Shown in pieces: positions 18,102 to 26,194 of a stretch of 64,000 bases of DNA. Positions within the stretch are counted from its first letter, which is position 1; every line of letters starts with the position of its first letter. The translations under genes and the position numbers were made by a program. The stretch spans positions 7,316,001 through 7,380,000 of the forward strand of contig NZ_CP043450.1 of the NCBI RefSeq assembly GCF_003286415.2, in the 5' to 3' direction. Below the pieces are notes generated by a model. The model searched no databases. It was not told the origin of the DNA and was given only the letters and a program-made list of their open reading frames with translations. Source of the DNA: Mucilaginibacter rubeus (GTDB lineage: Bacteria; Bacteroidota; Bacteroidia; Sphingobacteriales; Sphingobacteriaceae).

Positions 18102-19128
18102 ATGTTTGTATTAATTCGTCAAATTGTTGTTGCCCGTTATTTAAAAAACTAATGCCTATGGGCAGCACCCAAACGGGCAGTTTTTTAACCATCGGAAGCA
18201 GGTCCTGTTCCCCTAAACGTTGCGCATCCTTTTCTGTTGTGATGATCACTTTTTTTTGTGAGGAGCAGGCCGAAAAATCATCGGCAAGTTTACTGATATT
18301 TTTTAAGCTAAAACGGTGATGGTCGGGATAATTATGATGTATAACCAGCTGTGTTTGCTTTTTGAGATGTGCCAATAAAGGTTTGGGATTAGCTATACCT
18401 GTGAGCAGAAAAACGGTGGTTTGGCTGTCGATGGTATTGGCGACGGTTGTGCCATCCAAAGTTTGCGCCGGCAGGTAGTTTATAGTAGTAAAAAATAGCG
18501 ACTGGTGCGGATACGATTTGATGCGTTTAATTACACGACCCTGATCCAGATCGGTTAGTGAAGCAGGGCATTTACTGATGATGATAACATCGGCTCTTTT
18601 ACGGCCGCCAAATGATTCGCGCAGGTTGCCAGCCGGAAGCAGGAAGTGAGGTTCGTTAACCCGACTGTAATCAAAAAGCAAAATGCTCATGCCCGGTTCA
18701 AGCGCGCGGTGCTGGTAAGCATCATCTAAAATAATAACATCATGGTTGTCTTTCAGCTGCTCTACACCATCCACTCGTTTTTCGCAAACGGCTACATCAA
18801 TATCATGGAATTTATGTTTGAACTGTGCCGGCTCATCGCCAATGTCTGAAGCTTTGCTTTCGGCAGTAGCCATCAAAAAGCCTTTGGTAGCACGGCCGTA
18901 GCCGCGACTAAGCGTGGCTATTTTATAATTGGCCTTTAATAACCTAACCAGGTATTCTGTCATCGGGCTTTTGCCTGCCCCGCCAACGTCAAGGTTGCCT
19001 ACCACAATTACCGGCATATCAAACCCGGTGCTTTTAAAAATGCCCCGGTTATAGCACCAGTTACGGATACCCACAACAAGGCCATAAATAAGCGAAAACG
19101 GAATTAAAAGCCAGCGCAGGAATTTCAT
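18085..19128 (-). CDS. lpxK: Tetraacyldisaccharide 4'-kinase
   Basis: LpxK phosphorylates the 4' position of the lipid A disaccharide at the inner membrane (Raetz pathway). The 347-residue protein has an N-terminal membrane-associated helix, a Walker A in GNLDVGGAGKSP (44-55), and the IATLSRGYGRATKGF and VIILDDAYQHRAL segments typical of LpxK. It is the first gene of a three-gene operon. The region just upstream (19147-19174) has a short palindromic repeat. Confidence 0.95.
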   Translation of the reverse strand: MKFLRWLLIPFSLIYGLVVGIRNWCYNRGIFKSTGFDMPVIVVGNLDVGGAGKSPMTEYLVRLLKANYKIATLSRGYGRATKGFLMATAESKASDIGDEPAQFKHKFHDIDVAVCEKRVDGVEQLKDNHDVIILDDAYQHRALEPGMSILLFDYSRVNEPHFLLPAGNLRESFGGRKRADVIIISKCPASLTDLDQGRVIKRIKSYPHQSLFFTTINYLPAQTLDGTTVANTIDSQTTVFLLTGIANPKPLLAHLKKQTQLVIHHNYPDHHRFSLKNISKLADDFSACSSQKKVIITTEKDAQRLGEQDLLPMVKKLPVWVLPIGISFLNNGQQQFDELIQTYVRQY

Positions 19129-19146
19129 ATGTGGTATTTCTCAGCC

Positions 19147-19174
19147 CGTCATTGTTTCGTTGCTCGCAATGACG
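19147..19174. repeat. GTCATTG...CGCAATGAC minimal palindrome, copy C
   Basis: CCGTCATTG faces CGCAATGACG with only ~10 bp between, a miniature or internally deleted version of the repeat family. It lies in the divergent gap between lpxK and the TonB-like gene. Confidence 0.65.
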
Positions 19175-19277
19175 TTCTTCTTTGTTTATTTCTGAAGAAC
19201 AACAAAGTTACTATTTGAAGCTGATTTATAGAAGTTACTGTTTAATTGTAGAACTGTAGTTTTTTCGGAGAGGTATA

Positions 19278-20048
19278 ATGAAAAGTGTATTAATCCGTTT
19301 AAAGCGAAATAACCTTTACCTTATGGAACCGCTTCAAAATATTCAACTTACTTTCAAATGTCCTAAAACACTAAATGATCTTTCACCGTGCAACAGCGAC
19401 TGGTATTGTGCAGGCTGTAACAGGATAATTATGGACTTTAGGGGAATGGAGGAATCCCGGATCCTCGAGTCGCTGAACAATGGCGATAAAATACACTGTG
19501 GCATTTTTGATGCCCAAAGGATAGCCTATACACCTCAACCCAAATGGTACCGCTGGTTTTCGGCCGCATTAATTGCATTAGGATTAAATACTTTAAATAA
19601 CCGCGTTTTTGCTCAGCAGAAAGTCCCTGCTTCGGGCGTCGATACTACCGCTTCTAAACAAAAGGCAACAGCCGATTCTTCAGGTAGCCAGATTACCCTG
19701 GGGATATTTCTGGTTTCTGCCCAACCCGAATACCCTGGGGGGATAACCCGGTTTTATGATCGTCTCCGATCAAATTTGCAAAAGGTGTCGGTCAAAGAAG
19801 CTGCCACTACCGTTGTTAAGTTTACGATAGAAAGGGATGGCACTCCGGTTAACGCGAGTCTTGTAACAAGCGGAAATGCCAAAGTAGATAAGCAATTAGT
19901 CCAGCTTATCAAAACATCTTACAGGTGGAAACCAGGGTTAATAAACGGGCGGCCCGCAGCAACAGATTACAACTGTACAGTTAAGGTAAACCCAAAGGGA
20001 GAGTTTGATATTAGTGTTGAACGGGTGAGCAGGACCGTATCCCGGTAG
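19278..20048 (+). CDS. TonB-like energy transducer with N-terminal Cys-rich motif
   Basis: A 256-residue protein with three parts. The N-terminus has four cysteines at 28, 38, 44 and 47 (PCNSDWYCAGCNRIIMDF), a zinc-ribbon-like motif seen in a group of Bacteroidota proteins. A membrane helix follows at ~92-110 (WFSAALIALGLNTL). The periplasmic C-terminus (~145-256) matches the TonB C-terminal fold (EYPGGITRFYDRL, VVKFTIERDGTPVNASLV). It could energise an outer-membrane receptor. GGAGAGG lies 5 bp before this ATG; an alternative start is the ATG at 19323 (MEPLQNIQ). Transcribed alone. Confidence 0.72.
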   Translation: MKSVLIRLKRNNLYLMEPLQNIQLTFKCPKTLNDLSPCNSDWYCAGCNRIIMDFRGMEESRILESLNNGDKIHCGIFDAQRIAYTPQPKWYRWFSAALIALGLNTLNNRVFAQQKVPASGVDTTASKQKATADSSGSQITLGIFLVSAQPEYPGGITRFYDRLRSNLQKVSVKEAATTVVKFTIERDGTPVNASLVTSGNAKVDKQLVQLIKTSYRWKPGLINGRPAATDYNCTVKVNPKGEFDISVERVSRTVSR

Positions 20049-20050
20049 TA

Positions 20051-20506
20051 TCAATCTATCACCCCAAACTGCTTTAAATGATGCGTAAAATGTTTGCCAT
20101 GCCATATGATCCATTCATTATAATCCAGTGGACCGAAACCGCCGTGGATTACTTTAAGATTGAGTGTGTTGAAATGCCTGTCGAAGGTATCCAGCTCTTT
20201 CATTAATTGATTAATGGCCGTTTCCAGATCGGGGTAGGTTAACGCTTCGGGCAGTTCTTCCAAAATAATATTGCGTGGCATTTCATTATTGGTATAAATG
20301 CCATTCTGTTTACGTGTGGCGGTGTTTTCATGAGGCCCATCCCAGGTTGGTATTCTAACGCCGTTGGTGTATTGAACCTGTGTTATCAGGTGTTCAATCA
20401 TTTGCTGGGGCGTCATCTTACCCCAAAGTGGCTTGGCCTGCGCATCCAGGTTAAGCAATAAACGGTACAATACTTTGCGGTTGGTGATATCAACAAACTG
20501 ATTCAT
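20051..20506 (-). CDS. DinB-like DUF1569 protein
   Basis: A 151-residue cytoplasmic four-helix-bundle protein. The segment LWGKMTPQQMIEHLITQ contains the first metal-binding His of DinB-like folds, and the C-terminal IIWHGKHFTHHLKQFG supplies two further histidines. Family members bind a divalent metal and some are thiol-dependent transferases; the reaction here is unknown. It is convergent with the TonB-like gene (stop codons 2 bp apart) and divergent from the serine hydrolase. Confidence 0.75.
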   Translation of the reverse strand: MNQFVDITNRKVLYRLLLNLDAQAKPLWGKMTPQQMIEHLITQVQYTNGVRIPTWDGPHENTATRKQNGIYTNNEMPRNIILEELPEALTYPDLETAINQLMKELDTFDRHFNTLNLKVIHGGFGPLDYNEWIIWHGKHFTHHLKQFGVID

Positions 20507-20626
20507 GTGCTACGGAAGTTTTTGTAAAGATAGAAAACATAGTTTTTGAGTAGTACCTCCGCTTGAAAGGAATGGTTGCCCGTTGTATTAAAATTTGTAT
20601 TTTCATTTTTTAAGATCGCACATCTC

Positions 20627-21535
20627 ATGAAATATAAATTCACCCTGTTGTTGCTGTTGTTTGCAGCATCTGCCTTTGCTCAAACCGATGGTAAACTCAC
20701 TGCCAAACTTAATGATGCCGTAAAAGATTTTCACGGCCAGGTTGGCATTTATGTGCATAACCTTAAAACCGGCAAAACTGCCGAGATCAATGCCGATACT
20801 CTGTTCCCTACGGCAAGCATGATCAAAGTGAGTATTCAATGCGGGGTGATGGATAAGATAGAAAAGGGCGAACTGAAATATAACCAAAAACTGGTTTACC
20901 GCGATTCGTTGCTTTACGCCGGTGAAGACCTGCTGGGTTCGTTTAAAGATAAAGACACCGTGCAGTTAAGCAAAGTGGCTATGCTGATGATCACCATGAG
21001 CGATAACACGGCGAGCCTCTGGCTGCAAAAACTGGTGGGGAGTGAATATATCAACAACTGGCTCGATCAAAATGGTTTTAAGGTAATGCGTGTAAATTCA
21101 AGAGCTCCGGGCCGCGAAGCTATGCGTAAAATATACGGTTGGGGCGTAAGTACTCCGCGCGAAATGTGTAGGCTGTTCACGCTGATTCGGGAAGGAAAAG
21201 CGGTTAGCCCAGCCGCCAGCGAACGGATGTACCGCAACATGGGCCGTATTTATTGGGATGAGCATGCGCTTTCGCAGATACCACCTTATGTGCACACCAT
21301 ATCCAAACAGGGCGCGGTTGACGAATCCCGCTCAGAAACGGTATTGGTTAATGCTCCACATGACGATTATGTATTTTCGATCATTACCAATCATAACAAG
21401 GATACCAGCTGGACGCCTAACAACGAAGCAGGCCTGCTGATCAAAAAAGTATCGGCCCTGCTATGGCATTATTTTGAGCCTGCTGATAAGTGGCAGCCTG
21501 CCGATGGAGTGGATAAGTTTATGTTGAATGAATAG
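20627..21535 (+). CDS. Class A beta-lactamase-like serine hydrolase
   Basis: A 302-residue exported serine hydrolase (start chosen at 20627, giving signal peptide MKYKFTLLLLLFAASAFAQ). Active-site elements: S64-M-I-K67 (SxxK), S125-D-N127 (SDN) and K227-Q-G229 in place of KTG. These are the motifs of class A beta-lactamases and related periplasmic hydrolases. The KQG variant and the lack of an obvious omega-loop ExxxN make antibiotic hydrolysis uncertain; a peptidoglycan or peptide substrate is as likely. Transcribed alone. Confidence 0.82.
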   Translation: MKYKFTLLLLLFAASAFAQTDGKLTAKLNDAVKDFHGQVGIYVHNLKTGKTAEINADTLFPTASMIKVSIQCGVMDKIEKGELKYNQKLVYRDSLLYAGEDLLGSFKDKDTVQLSKVAMLMITMSDNTASLWLQKLVGSEYINNWLDQNGFKVMRVNSRAPGREAMRKIYGWGVSTPREMCRLFTLIREGKAVSPAASERMYRNMGRIYWDEHALSQIPPYVHTISKQGAVDESRSETVLVNAPHDDYVFSIITNHNKDTSWTPNNEAGLLIKKVSALLWHYFEPADKWQPADGVDKFMLNE

Positions 21536-22034
21536 ACTTTATTACTTGTTGCTATATCTCATTTGCTTCCCGCTATTGCTGAATAAGTACCAGAGAGTCC
21601 CGGGAAAATTGCGGTAATGAAAAAAAATTTAGATGGTGTGTGGGGCTGCGTTAGTGATAGGAGCGGATACCGGCCTTGTGGTTAAGGCCTGTGCAGTATG
21701 AGCGTATAGCACGGGCCGCAGGCAACGCCCATATTTAATGATGTTGCTCAAAAGACACCTCTCGCATGTTTCCAACGCTTCTGCAAAAGCTTGCTACTCC
21801 CTTTTTTAGGCACAGGCCACCATTGTTCTGCCCACTTTCACCCGAAGCTTATGTTGACGAAACATTTCTTTTACCTTGTCTTGGAGTGTATAGGAGCAAC
21901 CTTAAATGATAGAATATATTTTTTATATAAATCACGTAATATTTACGCGGGATAGGTGTTAATTGTTTGTCATTTGCTATTATTGACAATCGATTACAAT
22001 GTGTGATCTGTACACATTTAACTATACCTATTTT
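21536..22034. other. Long intergenic region with a structured element and receptor promoter
   Basis: Nearly 500 bp without a credible gene. It holds the structured element at 21641-21731 and an AT-rich promoter zone (21905-22034). Within the latter, TTGTCA (21967-21972) and TGACAA (21984-21989) form an operator-like inverted pair about 45 bp before the receptor start. Confidence 0.55.
21641..21731. other. GC-rich structured element, possible ncRNA or repeat
   Basis: The ends TGGGGCTGCGTT and AACGCCCA can pair with one bulge. Inside lies a perfect hairpin GGCCTT-GTGGTT-AAGGCC (21672-21689) and the stretch GCAGTATGAGCGTATAGCAC. The element is clearly more GC-rich than its AT-rich surroundings. 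I cannot assign it to a known RNA family. Confidence 0.4.
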
Positions 22035-24392
22035 ATGCGTAAATTATTTACTTTATTACTACTTATTATTGCCTTTTCGGCCCGGAGCCAAACCACAGGC
22101 GATTATTCAGGCACCGTTACCGATAACAAAAACCAGCCCATTGCGGGTGCGTCGGTGTACCTGCTCAATACCAACTACCAAACCAGCGCCGACAGGAACG
22201 GGAAGTTTATTTTAAAAAATATTACTACCGGAAAATATACCCTGCATATCAGTGCTATTGGTTACGCGGCTAAAAATGTACCTGTAAATATGATCGGCAC
22301 CAGTCGCCCGATAACAATTCAGTTGAATGATGCCAGCAACCAGTTGGATGAGGTTACGGTATCGGCCCAAAAAACAGAAGAACAGGCCCAACGTGTACCG
22401 TTCAGTATTTCAACGCTATCGGCCAAACAAATACAGGATTACAGGCTTTGGGACCTGAAAGACCTTACTGCCATTGTACCTAACTTAAACTCAGGCGCTC
22501 CAGGCGATGGCCGTACAGTAACAGGTATCCGTGGTATTGTTACCACATCATATGATCCGGCTGTGGCAACTTATGTTGATGGTGTAAACCAGTATGGGCT
22601 GGACACCTATATCCCTCAGTTATTGGATGTAGATAGGATAGAGGTTTTGCGTGGACCGCAGGGAACTTTGTACGGGCGTAACGCTACAGGTGGTGTAATC
22701 AATGTGATCACCAAACAACCATCAAATACATTAAGTGGTTTTGCCGGTGTTGATGTTGGCAATTACAATCAGCAGCGTTATACTTTAGGCATTAAAGCCC
22801 CATTGGTAAAAGATAAATTGTATTTAGGCGTAGCCGGAATTTACTCTGGTTTTAACGGTTTTTATACCAACACGTTTAATAATACACATTTTGATAAGCA
22901 GCATTATTTTTTGGGTAACTATTACCTGAAGTTTTTGGCTACTTCAAAACTTGCGTTTACGCTGAATGTTAAAAACTACAACAACCGCAATAATGGCGCG
23001 TTCACTTTGGCCGGTTCGCCTGACGAGGCTTTGAGCCACCCGTTTGAAGTTAACCAGAACGCTACCACTAAAATGGTTGATAATACTTTCCAATCATCAT
23101 TAACGGCTAACTACAGCGGTAACGATTTTAACTTTACTTCGCAAACATCTTACCAGGTAAATAACCGTTATTATACAACACCTATCGATGGCGACTTTTC
23201 ACCTATCGATGCGGTATCTATCGTAAATAACTACGGTGGTAAATGGAATAAGGTAAAAACTACCATCCAGGAGTTTCGCTTTACTTCTCCGGCTTCTTCG
23301 AGTTCAAAATTGAAATGGGCTGCCGGTACTTATGGCTTTTATCACTACGCGCCAAACAGGCAGGGCACCTACTTTGGTGATGATGCCGCAGCTGTTGGTT
23401 CGCCAATGACCGATTTTACCAGTATCAATACTAATACCGACCGTAATTATGGCTTAGCTGTTTACGGCCAGGCTACTTATGCCGTAAGCGAGCAGTTTGA
23501 TATTACTGCCGGTTTGCGTTATGATTATGAGCACAAAAAAGAAAATGTAATGGGCGAGTTTCTGCCAAAGGGCGGCGAGTCGGTTGTTACCCGTTCAGAT
23601 ACATCGTCAACTGCGCATTATAAAGCCTTTACGCCGAAGGTGAGTTTGGCTTACCATGTATCGGCTCATAATAATCTGTTTGCTACTTACAGCCGTGGCT
23701 TCCGCGCCGGTGGCATTACGGAGTTAGGTTCTGATCCTTCATCACCACCGCTTTATTCTTTCAAACCTGAATACAGCAATAATTTTGAAGTGGGTTCAAA
23801 AAACGACTTTTTAGATAACCGCCTGCGTGTAAATGTAACCGCGTTTTATACCCGTGTTACCGATGCCCAGGTGCCAACACTGATATTGCCTGATGCTATT
23901 ACCATCACCAAAAACGCGGGTAAATTAAGCAGCAAAGGTATCGAGGCCGAAATTAACGCCACGCCAATTAAAGGACTTGAATTTGATTACAACTTCGGTT
24001 ACACCCACGCCCGTTATACTACACTGGTAGTAGGCAACAACGGCGAAGAAGTGAACCTGAAAGGCAATAAGCAAATTTATACGCCTAACATTACCAGCAT
24101 GCTGGCACTGCAGTATGGTTATGACCTGGGTGGCCCGCTGAAAACTAAGCTGATTGCCCGTGGCGAATGGCGCTACCTTGGCGACCAGTATTTTGACCTT
24201 GCCAACCAGATAGACCAAAAAGGCTACAGCAAGTTTAATGCGAGGGTAGGTGTAAGCACCAAAAGGTTCGGTCTGTTTTTCTGGGAAAGCAATATCGCCA
24301 ACAAAAAATACATTGACTACGCCTATGATTTTGGCGCGACTCATTTAGGTAACCCACGTACCTATGGTGTATCGTTGAATACTACTTTTTAA
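22035..24392 (+). CDS. TonB-dependent receptor
   Basis: A 785-residue outer-membrane receptor starting at 22035 with signal peptide MRKLFTLLLLIIAFSARSQ. A carboxypeptidase-regulatory-like domain (~25-105) precedes the plug (~120-235), which has LRGPQGTLYGRNATGGVINV, the canonical plug end. The barrel ends in TYGVSLNTTF with a terminal Phe. The plug and barrel resemble catecholate-siderophore or vitamin-type receptors (CirA/BtuB-like class), but the ligand is unknown. There is no SusD gene, so polysaccharide uptake is less likely. Confidence 0.9.
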   Translation: MRKLFTLLLLIIAFSARSQTTGDYSGTVTDNKNQPIAGASVYLLNTNYQTSADRNGKFILKNITTGKYTLHISAIGYAAKNVPVNMIGTSRPITIQLNDASNQLDEVTVSAQKTEEQAQRVPFSISTLSAKQIQDYRLWDLKDLTAIVPNLNSGAPGDGRTVTGIRGIVTTSYDPAVATYVDGVNQYGLDTYIPQLLDVDRIEVLRGPQGTLYGRNATGGVINVITKQPSNTLSGFAGVDVGNYNQQRYTLGIKAPLVKDKLYLGVAGIYSGFNGFYTNTFNNTHFDKQHYFLGNYYLKFLATSKLAFTLNVKNYNNRNNGAFTLAGSPDEALSHPFEVNQNATTKMVDNTFQSSLTANYSGNDFNFTSQTSYQVNNRYYTTPIDGDFSPIDAVSIVNNYGGKWNKVKTTIQEFRFTSPASSSSKLKWAAGTYGFYHYAPNRQGTYFGDDAAAVGSPMTDFTSINTNTDRNYGLAVYGQATYAVSEQFDITAGLRYDYEHKKENVMGEFLPKGGESVVTRSDTSSTAHYKAFTPKVSLAYHVSAHNNLFATYSRGFRAGGITELGSDPSSPPLYSFKPEYSNNFEVGSKNDFLDNRLRVNVTAFYTRVTDAQVPTLILPDAITITKNAGKLSSKGIEAEINATPIKGLEFDYNFGYTHARYTTLVVGNNGEEVNLKGNKQIYTPNITSMLALQYGYDLGGPLKTKLIARGEWRYLGDQYFDLANQIDQKGYSKFNARVGVSTKRFGLFFWESNIANKKYIDYAYDFGATHLGNPRTYGVSLNTTF

Positions 24393-24411
24393 TTTCTATT
24401 GCATCTGCACG

Positions 24412-24486
24412 TTCAAACGTCCACGTTTGAATGACAGTTATTCTGAGCGTCCACGCTCCCGGTTTAGGGGTAAGCGTGGACGCTTA
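24412..24486. repeat. Cluster of three REP-like hairpins with TCCA/TGGA loops
   Basis: TTCAAACG-TCCA-CGTTTGAA (24412-24431), GAGCG-TCCA-CGCTC (24445-24458) and TAAGCG-TGGA-CGCTTA (24471-24486). All share a CGTCCACG-type core (third one inverted), starting about 20 bp after the receptor stop codon. Confidence 0.7.
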
Positions 24487-24511
24487 CTTTTTAAAAGCAT
24501 TGGTTTGTGCG

Positions 24512-24785
24512 ATTCCCCTCTTGAGAGTAATGGCCTATTAAAAGACACAATACTGAAAATCATCACACATATCTACTCACCCCGACATCGCTGCGCTCGT
24601 CACCCCTCTCTACGCTGCGCGTAAAGAGGGGATTTTAATTTATATTTTTTCTTACCCTCTTTATCCGAAGGATAGAGAGGGTGGTCCAGCGAAGCGCAGA
24701 CCGGGTGAGTCAAGTATACGGCTTGTCATTTCCGGTATCAGTCTTTTATGGGCTATGTATTCTCTCTCAAGAGGGGATTTTTTAA
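24512..24785. repeat. Nested palindromic element, G-run family, no passenger gene
   Basis: The outer arms (24512-24548 and 24739-24785) are inverted copies sharing ATCCCCTCTTGAGAG and GCC-AAAAGAC blocks. The inner arms (24574-24630 and 24656-24711) run from ACTCACCC to AAAGAGGG and mirror each other imperfectly over ~56 bp. The GAGAGTAATGGCCTAT block reappears upstream of the DUF559 element at 30673. Confidence 0.75.
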
Positions 24786-24894
24786 ACCCTTCTTCCAGCT
24801 ATATCGTGTAATATTTGGTTATTTTACCCTATGCCATCCCGGATATTTTTTGTTAATTCAATCAAAATCTGATTGTTAATAAACTTTGATCTTC

Positions 24895-25422
24895 ATGAAA
24901 AAGAATATCCTGCCGTTGCTCATCGCTATTGTTAGCATTGCCATCACTTTCCCTGCGCATTCGCAGGTGATTACCAAATATGGCGATAACGTAAGTACAC
25001 TTGATGGTATCATGAAAGCCTATTATGGCGTGGTTACCGTTAAGAAAGGTGAAAAGGTGAGTTACGAGCGCGACAGTCTGCTGCATATTGCCAACGCTCA
25101 TGTTGGTGCGGGTTATGTTGATAAGCAGGGCAAGCAGCAGTTTAGTTATATGACGCTTAAAGAATACCACAAACTGGCCGATCCATCCCTGTCAAAAAAT
25201 GGTTTTGATGAACGGGAGATTGCCCGCCGGGTAGAAAAGTTTGGCAGTATTTACCACGTATGGAGCACTTACGAGTCGCGCAATACCGCCGACGGACCCG
25301 TAACTGAACGTGGTATCAACAGTATAGAGCTGTTTAACGATGGCACCCGCTTTTGGATCCTGGCATGGTTTTTTGACGGCGAACGTAAGGACAATCCTAT
25401 CCCGGCGGAGTATTTGAAATAG
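24895..25422 (+). CDS. Secreted hypothetical protein, NTF2/SnoaL-like
   Basis: A 175-residue exported protein (start at 24895, signal MKKNILPLLIAIVSIAITFP). The remainder, with YYGVVTVKKGEKVSYERDSL, HVWSTYESRN and ending FWILAWFFDGER, looks like an NTF2-like cone fold (a helix-rich start, then beta strands ending in W-x-I-x-x-W-F). No catalytic residues can be assigned. Convergent with the three-Cys protein gene, only 4 bp between stop codons. Confidence 0.7.
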   Translation: MKKNILPLLIAIVSIAITFPAHSQVITKYGDNVSTLDGIMKAYYGVVTVKKGEKVSYERDSLLHIANAHVGAGYVDKQGKQQFSYMTLKEYHKLADPSLSKNGFDEREIARRVEKFGSIYHVWSTYESRNTADGPVTERGINSIELFNDGTRFWILAWFFDGERKDNPIPAEYLK

Positions 25423-25426
25423 GTTT

Positions 25427-26188
25427 TTAAGCCGCATTAGTTGGCATTTCTCTATAAATTTCCCCATCCAATTCACATCCACCTTTAGCGTGTTTAGGAT
25501 GATTTGCTTCTATTGTAGGATCGTTAGGATTAATATTGAACTTGGCTTTTCCCCATTGTTTAAAGAAGAACGGAATATTTTCTTCGCTACATTTATTTTT
25601 TACAAAGTCAATCCATTGCTTTTGTAACGGACGTGCTTTATGCCCTGATTCCCCACCAACTATAACCCAATCTATATTTTTTAGACGTAGAGAAGTAACA
25701 GGTCCAATAAGAGGCTCTATCGATAAAAATTTAATTTTTGCGTTCGTATTTGCCAAATGTTCCACCCTATAAGTATAATCATCATTTTCGACAGAAACGC
25801 CCATCCAAATATTATTTGTCCAATTAAGTTCAGTTGAAAGTGCTAATAGTCTTTCAGATCTCTTGGTTAAAACTTGATATATATGTTGAGGAGTACTATT
25901 CATAACGGAAAAAACCGCTTTGATAAATTCGAACGGTACGTCATCATGAAATAAATCGCTCATTGAATTTACAAAAACCACTTTTGGCTTTTTCCAAGTA
26001 AACGGAATCGATAACGTTTCAGGATGAACTCTTAATAAAAAGCCATCTTTGTATTTTTCGGTACCCATTGCCTTTAGTCTTTTGGACATAGATTCAGCAT
26101 AGCAATGTTTACATCCGGGACTTATTTTATTACACCCGGTTACTGGATTCCAAGTTAGCTCTGTCCATTCTATTCCGGAAGCACTCAT
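25427..26188 (-). CDS. DUF5131 / phage Gp37-Gp68 family three-Cys protein
   Basis: A 253-residue protein of the phage Gp37/Gp68 (DUF5131) family. It starts IEWTELTWNPVTGC and carries three cysteines at 19, 26 and 29 (CNKISPGCKHCYAES, a CX6CX2C cluster). This recalls but differs from the radical-SAM CX3CX2C motif, and could bind an FeS cluster. Other conserved blocks: VFVNSMSDLFHD, QVLTKRSERL, WMGVSVEN, SIEPLIGP and IVGGESG. It lies 6 bp after the TcmP gene on the same strand, the known pairing for this family. The base composition is visibly more AT-rich than in the flanking genes. Confidence 0.88.
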   Translation of the reverse strand: MSASGIEWTELTWNPVTGCNKISPGCKHCYAESMSKRLKAMGTEKYKDGFLLRVHPETLSIPFTWKKPKVVFVNSMSDLFHDDVPFEFIKAVFSVMNSTPQHIYQVLTKRSERLLALSTELNWTNNIWMGVSVENDDYTYRVEHLANTNAKIKFLSIEPLIGPVTSLRLKNIDWVIVGGESGHKARPLQKQWIDFVKNKCSEENIPFFFKQWGKAKFNINPNDPTIEANHPKHAKGGCELDGEIYREMPTNAA

Positions 26189-26194
26189 AATATT

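Larger units (their letters stand above)
24393..24894. other. Gene-free repeat region downstream of receptor
   Basis: About 500 bp occupied by a hairpin cluster (24412-24486) and a nested palindromic element (24512-24785), then an AT-rich promoter zone for the next gene. A 65-codon frame through the repeats is not credible. Confidence 0.6.

Noticed and set aside
20627..21535. Antibiotic-resistance beta-lactamase call
   Set aside because: The KTG box is KQG and an omega-loop ExxxN is not evident, so only a serine-hydrolase family call is supported.
24427..24624. Short plus-strand frame after the third TonB receptor
   Set aside because: Runs through hairpins and palindromes with repeat-derived sequence.
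25427..26188. Radical-SAM enzyme call for the three-Cys protein
   Set aside because: The cluster is CX6CX2C rather than CX3CX2C and the overall sequence matches DUF5131.
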